Shown: one piece after another, positions 35,563 to 43,633 of the stretch
How the letters are laid out: every line of letters begins with the position of its first letter
Numbering within the stretch: position 1 is the stretch's first letter
DNA from: Pirellulales bacterium
Lineage (GTDB): Bacteria; Planctomycetota; Planctomycetia; Pirellulales; Lacipirellulaceae
Length of the DNA: 64,000 nt
Reading direction: 5' to 3'
NCBI GenBank assembly: GCA_019636345.1
Contig: JAHBXQ010000004.1
Location: forward strand, 488,078 to 552,077
Notes under the pieces: model-generated
What the model was told of the DNA's origin: nothing
The model's input: the letters and a program-made list of their open reading frames with translations, nothing else
The model's database searches: none
Program-made: the position numbers and the translations under genes

Positions 35563-36507
35563 TCACCGCAGGCCGGAGTTGGCTGTCGACGGGGGCGGCA
35601 GCACGAGGGGGCCGCTGGCCGAGAGCGGGCTGGCAGGTCGGGACTCGTCGGTCGCATCGGTCTCGCGGGGCGCCGTCGTCGCCGACGAAGCCGTTGCCGT
35701 GCTCGAGGCCGGGACCACGTTCGGATCGTTGACGGCGACCGTCGCGGCGGCCGAGCTTGTCCGCCCGGGGAAAAGCGCCGGATCAGCCATCGACGCCACG
35801 CGAGCGTCGTCGTTGTCGGCGCGGTTTTTCTTGGCGTCTTCTTCCAGCTTGCGACCGGCGAGGCGCGTTCCCTGGTAGATCGTGCCGCGGTTGAACGGCC
35901 CGGCGCCGAAGAACCAGATGTCGTTCGCCGTGCTCTCGTTCGCGACGATGCCCGACTGCCACACGGGCTCGCCCGAGTCGCGGCGATACGCGAAGACGGC
36001 CAGCTTGGCGACGCCCCGTTGGTTGCGGCGCTTTGCGATGGGGATTTCGGGAATCGCCGCAGGGAGGGTCGTCGTCACGCCGACCTGCGGCACGTTCGTC
36101 GCGGGGATGCCGAACAGCAGGTCGTGATTGTCGGTCCCCACGGCCCCGGCCCGCGGCTCGACGACGAACTCGGCCTCGTCCCGTTTGTCCTTGAGCACGC
36201 AACCGCTGGCTAGCAGATGCTGCCGCATCGAGCTGACGAGATACGATTTGTCGACCACCTCGGCCAGTTGACGTTCCTCGAAGTAGATCGATTGCCCGGC
36301 GAGCGGCGTGAAGTCGATCTGTTGGACGGCCCGATCGACCGCGTCGGAAATGAGGAGTTGCTCGGTGGCCGTGCGCATCGTGTTCGAGGTGCGCGTCGAA
36401 CCGCACCCCGCCGCAAGGACGAGCGTCGCCGCGACTGCGCACCACGCGGCCCGTCGCCAATTGCGATCGACGCTTGTCGTCCGGGAGTATCGTCGAACCG
36501 AGATCAT
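35563..36507 (-). CDS. DUF6655-like lipoprotein
   Basis: A 314-residue putative lipoprotein. VAATLVLAAGCGSTRTSNTM has a lipobox with cysteine at about residue 36, then the conserved RTATEQLLISDAVDRAVQQI that I associate with the planctomycete family DUF6655. The middle (DEAEFVVEPRAGAVGTDNHD) is conserved-looking. The last 80 residues are low-complexity Ala/Ser/Thr/Pro. An upstream alternative start is at 36522. Function unknown; probably anchored in a membrane facing the periplasm. Confidence 0.72.
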   Translation of the reverse strand: MISVRRYSRTTSVDRNWRRAAWCAVAATLVLAAGCGSTRTSNTMRTATEQLLISDAVDRAVQQIDFTPLAGQSIYFEERQLAEVVDKSYLVSSMRQHLLASGCVLKDKRDEAEFVVEPRAGAVGTDNHDLLFGIPATNVPQVGVTTTLPAAIPEIPIAKRRNQRGVAKLAVFAYRRDSGEPVWQSGIVANESTANDIWFFGAGPFNRGTIYQGTRLAGRKLEEDAKKNRADNDDARVASMADPALFPGRTSSAAATVAVNDPNVVPASSTATASSATTAPRETDATDESRPASPLSASGPLVLPPPSTANSGLR

Positions 36508-36607
36508 GCGCTGCGAAACCAAGCCAAGCTCGGCGCCGGGACGGCGTCAAGCGGGCGGCGGATTATAGCGGCCCGCGGCGAGCGACCAACCCCAGGCGAA
36601 AGGTCGA

Positions 36608-36703
36608 TTGCTAGCACCGCGGCGAATCGGTTTTCCTGCAGGAGTTCATCGTTCGGCTGGGCTCGCCACGACGGCGCGAGTACACTGACTTGCTAGCACC
36701 GCG
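36608..36703. repeat. Direct repeat TTGCTAGCACCGCG, 82 bp apart
   Basis: Identical 14-bp copies lie at 36608-36621 and 36690-36703. The heptamer TGCTAGC also appears in spacers at 13521, 13612, 43543 and 61349. Confidence 0.6.
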
Positions 36704-37694
36704 CCGCTGGCTGGGCGCTAATCGTTCTGTTCTCCCGGATCGTCGGCCGTTGACCACGCGCTCGTCCCATCGTCTTGTCCGTAACGCTGCGCCCCGCTCG
36801 GGCCTTCCGACGCGGTTGGTCTCGTTGACGGCGATGCTGCTGCTCGTCGTCGCGGCGATGGGGTACGTTCGCCGGCCGGAGACCGTGGACCGGTTGGGAC
36901 GCGTCTTCGGCTTGGCGCCGGCCCGACCCGCGCTCAGCGAGCCCGCGGCGGTCGTCCCCGCGGCCGCATTCGACGAGGCGAGTCCTGCGGCGGACCCCTT
37001 CGTCCCCCTCGACGCGGCCTGGGACGAGGTGAAGGACAACGCTCCGTTTCGCGCCAAAGAATCCCCGGCTTGGTTCGCGGTGTTGAAGGCCGTCGGCGAA
37101 TGTTCGGTCGACGAGTTGGCCGCGGCGTCGCTCGGCGAGACGACCTTCGCGCAGCTTCGCACGCAGCCGGAGGCCTATCGAGGGCGAGTCGTCACGCTGC
37201 GCGGCGTCGTGCGACAGGTTGCTCGGCAACAGGCCCCGGCGAACGACCAGGGGATCGAGTCGTACGACCAACTGTGGCTCGCCCCGGCCGGGGGAGGTCA
37301 GTGGCCGCTGGTCGTGTACGTGCTCGGACTTCCGGGGGGCTTTCCTCGCGGCGATGAGCTGCGCGAGCCGGCGACAATTCACGCCGTGTTCTTCAAGAAT
37401 TGGTCGTACAGCTACGGCGACGGACTGGGGTTGGCGCCGGTCGCGGTCGCGAAGTCGTTCGCGTGGAGCAGCCCGAGCGCCGCCGCGTCGGCCGACGATC
37501 CGGCGCCCCAGCGGCTCTGGCCGATCGTCCTTGGGGCCTTGGCGATCGCGGCTGCGGGAGTCGCCTACGCGGCGCGACGCACGCGGCGACCCCGCCGCGC
37601 GGGGCATGGATCGGCGATCATCGATGCGTCTCTGGAAGCCGCGGACGTGCGCGAGCGGCTCGAGCGCTTGGCCGAGCGGGAGTCCTCGTCGTGA
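36690..37694 (+). CDS. Membrane-anchored protein with unknown GFPxGD domain (first of a pair)
   Basis: Up to 334 residues with an N-terminal membrane segment (VSLTAMLLLVVAAMGYV, about 47-63). A globular domain at about 150-255 contains YRGRVVTLRGVVRQVA, LPGGFPRGDELRE and HAVFFKNWSYSY. A C-terminal membrane helix (LWPIVLGALAIAAAGVAYAA) precedes an Arg-rich cytoplasmic tail. The TTG at 36690 coincides with a DNA repeat, so the real start may lie downstream (ATG at 36834 would begin within the membrane segment). Its stop overlaps the next start (GTGA). Family unknown; the domain looks like a small beta-barrel (OB-like), which is inference. Confidence 0.6.
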   Translation: MLAPRRWLGANRSVLPDRRPLTTRSSHRLVRNAAPRSGLPTRLVSLTAMLLLVVAAMGYVRRPETVDRLGRVFGLAPARPALSEPAAVVPAAAFDEASPAADPFVPLDAAWDEVKDNAPFRAKESPAWFAVLKAVGECSVDELAAASLGETTFAQLRTQPEAYRGRVVTLRGVVRQVARQQAPANDQGIESYDQLWLAPAGGGQWPLVVYVLGLPGGFPRGDELREPATIHAVFFKNWSYSYGDGLGLAPVAVAKSFAWSSPSAAASADDPAPQRLWPIVLGALAIAAAGVAYAARRTRRPRRAGHGSAIIDASLEAADVRERLERLAERESSS

Positions 37695-39112
37695 ACCGCC
37701 GAGCGCATCGTCCGGGGGTCGTTGTTGCGACGGGGAGCCTGCTGGTGCTCGCCGTCGCGGGCTCGCACGCAATTGCCGCGGACGAAGGGTTCGCCGCGAT
37801 GTTGGCCGACGCGGGGATCGAGCTTGGGGAGCTTCGCGAGCTGGCCGACGCGGCTCGATCTGACGCGCCGCTTGCTGCGGAGAATCACCGAACCGCCCGG
37901 CAAACATTGCGGCGGCTGCGGCAGCTTGGCGAGGCGACCCTTGCCGAGCAGGCCGGGACGATTGACGCGACGGCGCCCGGCGAGTTGGTCGCCGTCGGCG
38001 GCGACGCGATTGCGGTCCGCATGCTGCCGGGCGATTCCGAACCAAGCGTTCCCGACGAGTTGCCGACGGTCGCGGCGAGCGTCACCATCGTCACCCGGAG
38101 CGGTCCGGTCGTGGTGCTGACCTCGGCGTTGCCGCGCGCCTGGCGCGATCCGACGCCGAGCAACGACTTGCCGGAGCACGTGCGGGTGACGGGGGTCCTG
38201 CTCGACGAGCTCGACCCGACTGCGGCCAATCCGGACGACGTCCCCTGCGTCGTCCTCGCCACGAGACTGCAGTGGTTGCCGCGCGAGCGCGTCCCCGCAG
38301 GGTGGCGGTGGCTGGCCGAGCACGGGTTGGACGTCTCGCTGCTCGACGAGGTGCGCCATAAGCAGCCGTTCGTCGAGCCGCGAGTCAGCCGCGAAGGAGA
38401 AGCGTTCCACGCTTGTCTTGAGACGGTGGCCGCGGGGAATGCTGACGAGCTCGAACGGCTGGCGGCCGCCGACATCGCCGCGCGCTTGCCGGCGATTCGC
38501 GAAGCGCTGGCGAACGCTCGGGCCGCGGCGTCAGCGGCGAACGCTTCGCGCGAGCAGGCGACCGCCGTCGCTCTGGCGGCCGCCGAACTTGAGCGGGGCG
38601 AAGCGGGCCGCTCCTCGGCGGCGCCGTTGTTTCTTCGTCCCGAGGAGTCGCTCGGTCAGTTCGTGCTCGTCGAGGGGATCGTGCGCCGCGCGGCAAAGAT
38701 CTTCGGCGAGGAGGGCGCCATCAGCCACTTCGAAATCGATCTCTACCCGGTCGATTCGCAGAACATGCCGATCGTCTGCTGCGTCGCGCGGCTCCCCGCG
38801 GGGTTCCCGCTGGGGGACGCGGTTCGCGAACAAGCCCGCGTCGCGGGGGTTTTTTTCAAGCTGTGGACCTACCGCACGCGGCCCGATGCCGACGGGGGGA
38901 CGAAGACCTCGGCGGCGCCGATCGTGATTGCCGCGGAACCGACGTGGCTTCACGCCCCGACGCCGATCGAGTCGAATCGCTGGGCGATCGCCGGGGGGGC
39001 GGCGTTTCTGGTCGGACTGGCGGGGTTGTGGATCGCCCTGTGGCGCTCGCACCGCGGCGAGCGGAGGCGACCCGCACGAATCGAAGCGCCGCCGCTGCGC
39101 TTGCCGGAGTGA
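37691..39112 (+). CDS. Membrane-anchored protein with two copies of the GFPxGD domain (second of the pair)
   Basis: A 473-residue protein starting at GTG that overlaps the previous stop by four bases. Signal or anchor at 1-30 (VVVATGSLLVLAVAGSHAIA). A first, degenerate domain copy at about 95-200 includes VVVLTSALPRAW and HVRVTGVLLDEL. A helical Ala-rich linker (about 265-305) follows. A second copy at about 315-425 has LGQFVLVEGIVRRAAK, LPAGFPLGDAVRE and AGVFFKLWTYRT, closely parallel to the partner protein. A C-terminal membrane helix (AIAGGAAFLVGLAGLWIAL) and basic tail end it. No function is known; a joint complex with its neighbour is likely. Confidence 0.68.
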   Translation: MNRRAHRPGVVVATGSLLVLAVAGSHAIAADEGFAAMLADAGIELGELRELADAARSDAPLAAENHRTARQTLRRLRQLGEATLAEQAGTIDATAPGELVAVGGDAIAVRMLPGDSEPSVPDELPTVAASVTIVTRSGPVVVLTSALPRAWRDPTPSNDLPEHVRVTGVLLDELDPTAANPDDVPCVVLATRLQWLPRERVPAGWRWLAEHGLDVSLLDEVRHKQPFVEPRVSREGEAFHACLETVAAGNADELERLAAADIAARLPAIREALANARAAASAANASREQATAVALAAAELERGEAGRSSAAPLFLRPEESLGQFVLVEGIVRRAAKIFGEEGAISHFEIDLYPVDSQNMPIVCCVARLPAGFPLGDAVREQARVAGVFFKLWTYRTRPDADGGTKTSAAPIVIAAEPTWLHAPTPIESNRWAIAGGAAFLVGLAGLWIALWRSHRGERRRPARIEAPPLRLPE

Positions 39113-39211
39113 CAATCCGCCGAACCGCGTTCAGGACAATTGTGCTTCCCGTTCAGGCTCGCGTGCTGGGCGGCCCATCAAGCCGAGCCTTGGCCTCGCT
39201 CGGGCAGCACG

Positions 39212-40294
39212 TCAGGCCGCGTTCAGCGCCGGCATCGTTTTGCCCTTGAGTTTGTAGACGTAGGCCAGCACTTCGGCGACCGCCGCGTAGCTGTCGTCGG
39301 GGATCGGCCGGCCGACGTCCACCTCTTTGTACAGGAGCTGCGCGAGCGGCTTGCGCTCGACGACGGGGATGTTGTGTTCGAGAGCCAAGCGGCGAATTCG
39401 CTGGGCCAGCACCCCGGCGCCCTTGGCCACCACGACCGGTGCGGCCATCTGGAGCGGGTCGTACTGGATCGCCACCGCCAGTTCGGTGGGATTGGTGACG
39501 ACGACGTCGGCTTTGGGAACTTTGTCGCCGATGCGGTTCAGCGCCATCTGGCGTTGGATTTGCCGTCGCCGGGCGACGACCTGCGGGTCCCCTTGCAGGT
39601 TCTTCATCTCCTCGCGGACCTCCTGGTGGGTCATCATCAGGTCCTGCTCGTGCGACCAACGTTGGAAGCCGTAGTCGAACAGCGCCAATACCAGCAGCGC
39701 TCCCCCGACCCACAGCGCGGTCGAGAAGATGACGTCGGCCAGCATCCGGGCAAGCTCGGGGATCGCCAGTTGCGAGGCGAGGAGCACTTCCTCGCGGCGG
39801 TTGTAGATGACAGCCCCTGCGACGATCGACACGATCGCCACTTTGAACAGCCCGAACCCCAGTCGCATGACGCCTCGCAGCGAAAAGATCCGCTTGAGCC
39901 CCGCCAGCAGGCTGAGCCGCGACCAGTCGGGGCTGATCTTGTCCGGCAGAAAGAGCAGTCCGAATTGAAAGACGCTCGTCAGGGCCCCGGCGATCATCAG
40001 CAGTCCCAAGATCGGCAGCAGCCACGTCGCGAGGTTGCGCAGCAGGGCGTGGCTATGCTCGACGAACGCTCGGGGATCGGTCTCCAGCGGCGGGACGCTT
40101 CCCAACTGCAGCGTGAGATAGTCGGCGATCCCTGCGCACATGGCCGGCCCCCACATCAGCACCAGCGACACGCCGACGAGCAACAGGGCCGCGGACCCAA
40201 GGTCCTGGCTGAACGCAACTTGTCCCTGCTCCCGCGCCTGTTGACGCCGATGCGGAGAGGCATCGTAGTTCTTCTCCCCGGACTGCTCGGGCAT
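39212..40294 (-). CDS. flhB: Flagellar export gate switch protein FlhB
   Basis: A 360-residue protein. SGEKNYDASPHRRQQAREQG is a variant of the FlhB N-terminus. Four membrane helices lie between about 30 and 210. The C-terminal cytoplasmic domain has the autocleavage site ADVVVTNPTELAVAI. The usual NPTH is NPTE here; the scissile Asn-Pro is kept. FlhB sets export specificity from rod/hook to filament. It is the last gene of the fliO-P-Q-R-flhB row, 144 bp after fliR. Confidence 0.94.
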   Translation of the reverse strand: MPEQSGEKNYDASPHRRQQAREQGQVAFSQDLGSAALLLVGVSLVLMWGPAMCAGIADYLTLQLGSVPPLETDPRAFVEHSHALLRNLATWLLPILGLLMIAGALTSVFQFGLLFLPDKISPDWSRLSLLAGLKRIFSLRGVMRLGFGLFKVAIVSIVAGAVIYNRREEVLLASQLAIPELARMLADVIFSTALWVGGALLVLALFDYGFQRWSHEQDLMMTHQEVREEMKNLQGDPQVVARRRQIQRQMALNRIGDKVPKADVVVTNPTELAVAIQYDPLQMAAPVVVAKGAGVLAQRIRRLALEHNIPVVERKPLAQLLYKEVDVGRPIPDDSYAAVAEVLAYVYKLKGKTMPALNAA

Positions 40295-40300
40295 AGGTTA

Positions 40301-40437
40301 GGGGGGACTAGGGGACCAGAGGACGACAGGACAATGGGACGACAGGACGATAGAACGGCGGGCCATCGGGAGAAGCGGCGCTTGGTTGTCGTCAGCTCTT
40401 GTTTACCGCTGTCTCCTGGTCCCTTGGTCCTCGATTC
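40301..40437. repeat. GGGACGACAGGAC-type repeats in fliR-flhB spacer
   Basis: GGACGACAGGAC occurs at 40321-40332 and again, as GGACGACAGGAC, at 40337-40348. GGGGACCAG (40311) has an inverted relative CTGGTCCC at 40416-40423. The spacer codes for nothing recognisable. Confidence 0.5.
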
Positions 40438-40438
40438 T

Positions 40439-41221
40439 CTACGTTCCCCCCGCCGCTGCGATTGCTTCGCGGATCAGCGTGATCGCGTCAATGGCTCGTT
40501 GGGGGAAGGTGAGCGCGATCGCTCCGATCGAGACGACCAACGCGGCCAACGTCGTCAGGGCGTTCACGCTGAAGCCCACCGCCAGCACGTTAATCTGCGG
40601 CAGCGTGCGGCCGACGAGCCCAAGCACGAGCGTGGCCAACAGAAGCGCCGTCATCGCGGGCGCCGAGGCGCGAATCCCCAACAGGAAACTTTGCCCCAGA
40701 AGCGTCGTCGCGGCATCGACGTAAGATTGGCCCCAGGCGGCGCGTCCCGGCGGGAGCCAAGCGTAGGTTTCCAGAATCGCTTCGACCATCATCACATGGC
40801 CGTCCAGCAGCACGAACATCGCCAGTGCGAGGAAGTAGAAGAATTGACCGTAGACGGAAACGTTCTCGTCGAGCGCCGGATCGTACGACTCGGCGACGGC
40901 CGTGCCGCCGATCTGGCTGACGATCTGCCCCGTGAGTTGAATGCCGCTGAGCAGGATCGTGATCCCCAGTCCCAGCAGGGCGCCGAGCAGGGCCTCGCCG
41001 ACGATGCTCCACGCGAGCCCGACGAGCGACTCCAGCGGCCCCACGACCGACCCGGTTTGCAGCGGCGTGACGATCAGCGCGAGGCCCACTGCCAGAAACG
41101 CCCGCGCATGCAACGGGGCGGCCTTGGTGCTGAGCAAGGGAGCGGTCATCACGACCGCCCCGACCCGCGCCAGGACGAGCACGAACGCGCCGAATTGGTG
41201 TAGCAGCAGCGTTTCGAGCAT
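40439..41221 (-). CDS. fliR: Flagellar export gate protein FliR
   Basis: A 260-residue membrane protein with about six hydrophobic segments. LVLARVGAVVMTAPLLS, EALLGALLGLGITILLSGIQ and AGQIVS-like LTGQIVSQIGGTAVAESYDP are family motifs; LALAMFVLLDGH is the central helix. FliR forms the FliP5Q4R1 core of the export gate. It lies 108 bp after fliQ in the same row. Confidence 0.93.
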   Translation of the reverse strand: MLETLLLHQFGAFVLVLARVGAVVMTAPLLSTKAAPLHARAFLAVGLALIVTPLQTGSVVGPLESLVGLAWSIVGEALLGALLGLGITILLSGIQLTGQIVSQIGGTAVAESYDPALDENVSVYGQFFYFLALAMFVLLDGHVMMVEAILETYAWLPPGRAAWGQSYVDAATTLLGQSFLLGIRASAPAMTALLLATLVLGLVGRTLPQINVLAVGFSVNALTTLAALVVSIGAIALTFPQRAIDAITLIREAIAAAGGT

Positions 41222-41274
41222 AGGACGGAAGCGGGGGACGACGGGAAGAACGGCAGATCGGACGACGGACTTAC

Positions 41275-41304
41275 GGGACGACGGTCCTGCGGTCCCGTCG
41301 TCCC
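41275..41304. repeat. Hairpin in fliQ-fliR spacer
   Basis: GGGACGACGG (41275-41284) pairs perfectly with CCGTCGTCCC (41295-41304). The arm shares GGGACGAC with the repeats of the fliR-flhB spacer. No T-run follows on the minus strand. Confidence 0.55.
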
Positions 41305-41329
41305 CTGGTGCTCCGCTCCCCCGAGTCCG

Positions 41330-41596
41330 TCACAACGTCTCCGGGATGTTCCGGATCAGCGTTTCCGCGTACTCGACGAGTCGCGAGATGATCCACGGAA
41401 GGGAGAACGCCAGGGCAAGGACCATGGCGACGAGCTTGGGGACGAAGGCGACTGTTTGTTCTTGAATCTGCGTGAGCGCCTGGAGCAAGCCGATCGCCAG
41501 CCCGACGACGGTCCCGGCGATCAGGACCGGCGCCGCGATCAGCGTAGCGATCAGCAGGGCCTCGCGGCTAAGGTCGATGGCAGTTTCGGGGGACAT
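41330..41596 (-). CDS. fliQ: Flagellar export gate protein FliQ
   Basis: An 88-residue protein with two membrane helices. MSPETAIDLSREALLIATLI is the family start, and VGLAIGLLQALTQIQEQTVA is the conserved loop. KLVAMVLALAFSLPWI is the second helix. The frame extends 19 codons upstream, without family similarity. FliQ joins FliP and FliR in the export gate. Confidence 0.94.
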   Translation of the reverse strand: MSPETAIDLSREALLIATLIAAPVLIAGTVVGLAIGLLQALTQIQEQTVAFVPKLVAMVLALAFSLPWIISRLVEYAETLIRNIPETL

Positions 41597-41655
41597 TGGG
41601 GTCAGGGGGGTAGGGGGTGGAAGCAGGACGCAGCGAGTCCGAATCGATCCCAATC

Positions 41656-41745
41656 ACGAGCGCTTTGGCAGAGGCTGAATTTCGAGCTGACAAAGCACGA
41701 GTGCTTTGACGCCCGCCAGACGTCGAGCTGACAAAGCACTCGTCG
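41656..41745. repeat. Palindromic CAAAGCAC/GTGCTTTG repeat (copy in fliP-fliQ spacer)
   Basis: TCGAGCTGACAAAGCAC occurs twice (41682-41698 and 41723-41739, 41 bp apart), with inverted GTGCTTTG at 41701-41708 and a degenerate AGCGCTTTG at 41659. A related element lies at 60656-60763. Confidence 0.7.
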
Positions 41746-41753
41746 CCAATCCC

Positions 41754-42680
41754 TCACCCCAGTACTGCGAAGCTCTCCAGCAGCATCTCGACGACCAGTC
41801 TCCAGCCGTCGACCAAGACGAACAGCAGCAGCTTGAACGGCAGCGAGAGCAGCACCGGCGGAAGCATCAGCATGCCCATCGAGATCGTCACGCTCGCCAC
41901 GACGATGTCGAGGATCACGAACGGCAGGTAGATCTGAAACCCGATCAGAAACGCGGTTTTGAGTTCGCTGAGCATGAACGCCGGCAGCAACGCCTGCAGC
42001 GGCACGTTTCGCTCGTCGGGCCCCGCGCCGAAGTAGACGTAATTGTCGGGCAACTCGCCCGTGTCGGGGTCCCGTTCGCTAGGCAAGTAGCTCAGGAACA
42101 GGTGGACCGAGTCGTCGTTCTCCGTGCGGCGGATTTGCTCGGCCATGAATCGCCGAACCGGCTCGACGCCGCGATTCCACGCTTCGTCGAGGCCGATCTT
42201 TTTCTCGGTGTACGGCTTGATCCCCTGGTTGTACGCCTCGTTCCACACGGGGGTCATCAGCAGCGCCGTCATGAACAGCGCAATCGAGGTGATCACCTGA
42301 CTGGGGGGAAGTTGCTGCGTGCCGAGCGCCTGCCGCAGCAGGCCCATGACGACCAGGATCCGCACGAAGCTGGTCGTCATCAGCAGAATCGCCGGCGCCA
42401 GACTCACCACGGTCAGCAGGAGCAGGACCTGCATCGCCGAGGTCATCCCCTCGGGGCTCGTCCACTGCTGCGGTCCGCCGAGCCCCGCGGGAATCAGCGC
42501 AGACGGCGCCATCGCCGTCTGCGCCGCCACGGAATCGGCCGCCAAGGCGACCACGAAAACGCACAGGGTGCGAAGGGAGCAGCGGATTGACCAAGCGCCA
42601 GCGACCAATGACCAAGGGCGGAACGAATCGCTGGGCGATTCCCCTCCGCGCTTGGTCATTGGGATTTGGTCATTGGTCAT
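41754..42680 (-). CDS. fliP: Flagellar export gate protein FliP
   Basis: Up to 308 residues. A signal-peptide-like stretch ([18 protein letters not shown]) precedes the core. [59 protein letters not shown] and [18 protein letters not shown] are strongly conserved FliP motifs. FliP forms most of the export pore. The start is uncertain: the ATG at 42680 and the one at 42659 both lie in a dispersed GACCAATGACCAA repeat, so the true start could be a non-ATG codon closer to the signal peptide. Confidence 0.93.
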   Translation of the reverse strand: MTNDQIPMTKRGGESPSDSFRPWSLVAGAWSIRCSLRTLCVFVVALAADSVAAQTAMAPSALIPAGLGGPQQWTSPEGMTSAMQVLLLLTVVSLAPAILLMTTSFVRILVVMGLLRQALGTQQLPPSQVITSIALFMTALLMTPVWNEAYNQGIKPYTEKKIGLDEAWNRGVEPVRRFMAEQIRRTENDDSVHLFLSYLPSERDPDTGELPDNYVYFGAGPDERNVPLQALLPAFMLSELKTAFLIGFQIYLPFVILDIVVASVTISMGMLMLPPVLLSLPFKLLLFVLVDGWRLVVEMLLESFAVLG

Positions 42681-42682
42681 TG
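42587..42682. repeat. Inverted GACCAATGACCAA repeat at the fliP 5' end
   Basis: GCGACCAATGACCAAG at 42601-42616 faces inverted units at 42651-42682, where the minus strand reads ATGACCAATGACC and CCCAATGACCAAGCG. These overlap the 5' codons of fliP. Confidence 0.65.
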
Positions 42683-42732
42683 TCGCGCCTTGCGTTTGAC
42701 ATGCCAGATCATCGCCGGCGATCTGGCGCCGC

Positions 42733-43422
42733 TTAGCGGCGGCTTGCTTCGCGGCCTAGGAAGCCGCGGGCCGGTTCGCGGGCGAGTTGGGCGAGGACTT
42801 GCTGGAACTCCGCAGCCGGGCCGTGCAGAGCGCCGGCCGAGCAGAGCCCTGCGATGCGGTCGACTTCCGCGGCGTCGGTCACCTCGGCGAGCGTTTGGAC
42901 CCCTTCGGGCGCGATCGCCAGCAGCACCAGTTTGTTGCCGATGCGGATCAGATGGGCGACGCTTCGCCCCGCGAGCGGCGCCACGCCCAACAGCGCGAAC
43001 GCCTCGTGCGGCAACATGCCCGGAGACTTGGATTTGCCGCGGCGCATCAGCAGCGCGCACACGACGAACAGCCCGACCACCGCCGCGAGACCCCCGGCCG
43101 CGGTCGTCAGCGACTCGCCGGCGGGGAACGAGAACGGCAGCTTGGAACGCGTCGGAGAGCTTGTCGCGGCGCTTCGCACCAGCGGGAGATTCACGCCGCC
43201 GCGCGGGAGCAGCCGGCGACTCTCCTCGGAATCCGTACGACTCGTAGGCGTGGTTGCGTCAGCAGCCACGGCGGCTCCGTCGCCCCCCTCGTCATCCTCG
43301 CGATGAAACGACAGCAGCACCTCGCCAGCCTGGGCGTGAAGCCGCGCTGCTGGCAACGAACACGCCGCGGCGCAGCCGAGCGCGAGGATCCGCCAAGTTA
43401 CGTTCCAACAACGGGGCGACAT
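42733..43422 (-). CDS. fliO: FliO-like flagellar biosynthesis protein
   Basis: A 229-residue protein, first of the fliO-P-Q-R-flhB row. Signal peptide-like residues 1-31 ([19 protein letters not shown]), a charged periplasmic segment, one membrane helix at about 112-132 ([19 protein letters not shown]), and a cytoplasmic FliO domain with [20 protein letters not shown]. FliO helps assemble FliP. The chosen start is MSPRCW; an alternative is at 43476. A TATAAG hexamer on the minus strand (43501-43506) could be a -10 box, but no matching -35 is seen. Confidence 0.83.
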   Translation of the reverse strand: MSPRCWNVTWRILALGCAAACSLPAARLHAQAGEVLLSFHREDDEGGDGAAVAADATTPTSRTDSEESRRLLPRGGVNLPLVRSAATSSPTRSKLPFSFPAGESLTTAAGGLAAVVGLFVVCALLMRRGKSKSPGMLPHEAFALLGVAPLAGRSVAHLIRIGNKLVLLAIAPEGVQTLAEVTDAAEVDRIAGLCSAGALHGPAAEFQQVLAQLAREPARGFLGREASRR

Positions 43423-43633
43423 GAGCACAGCACAAGCCCGCGGCATCGCGGCAACGGGCCGCGCGCCGTGCGCCATGCACGCCGCCAGCGGTCCCGCGGG
43501 CTTATAGGCCTTGCCGCGACGTTGCGCCCAGGGCAGTTGGCGTGCTAGCAGAGCATGGCGAGACTTGCGAGACGAGTCGTGGAGAGCGAAAGGCAAGTGG
43601 CGCTGTTCGTCCCTCCTCTGTCCGCGTTCACCC

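Noticed and set aside
39140..41203. Long plus-strand open frame opposite flhB and fliR
   Set aside because: It crosses two clear flagellar genes on the other strand and shows no protein-like motif.
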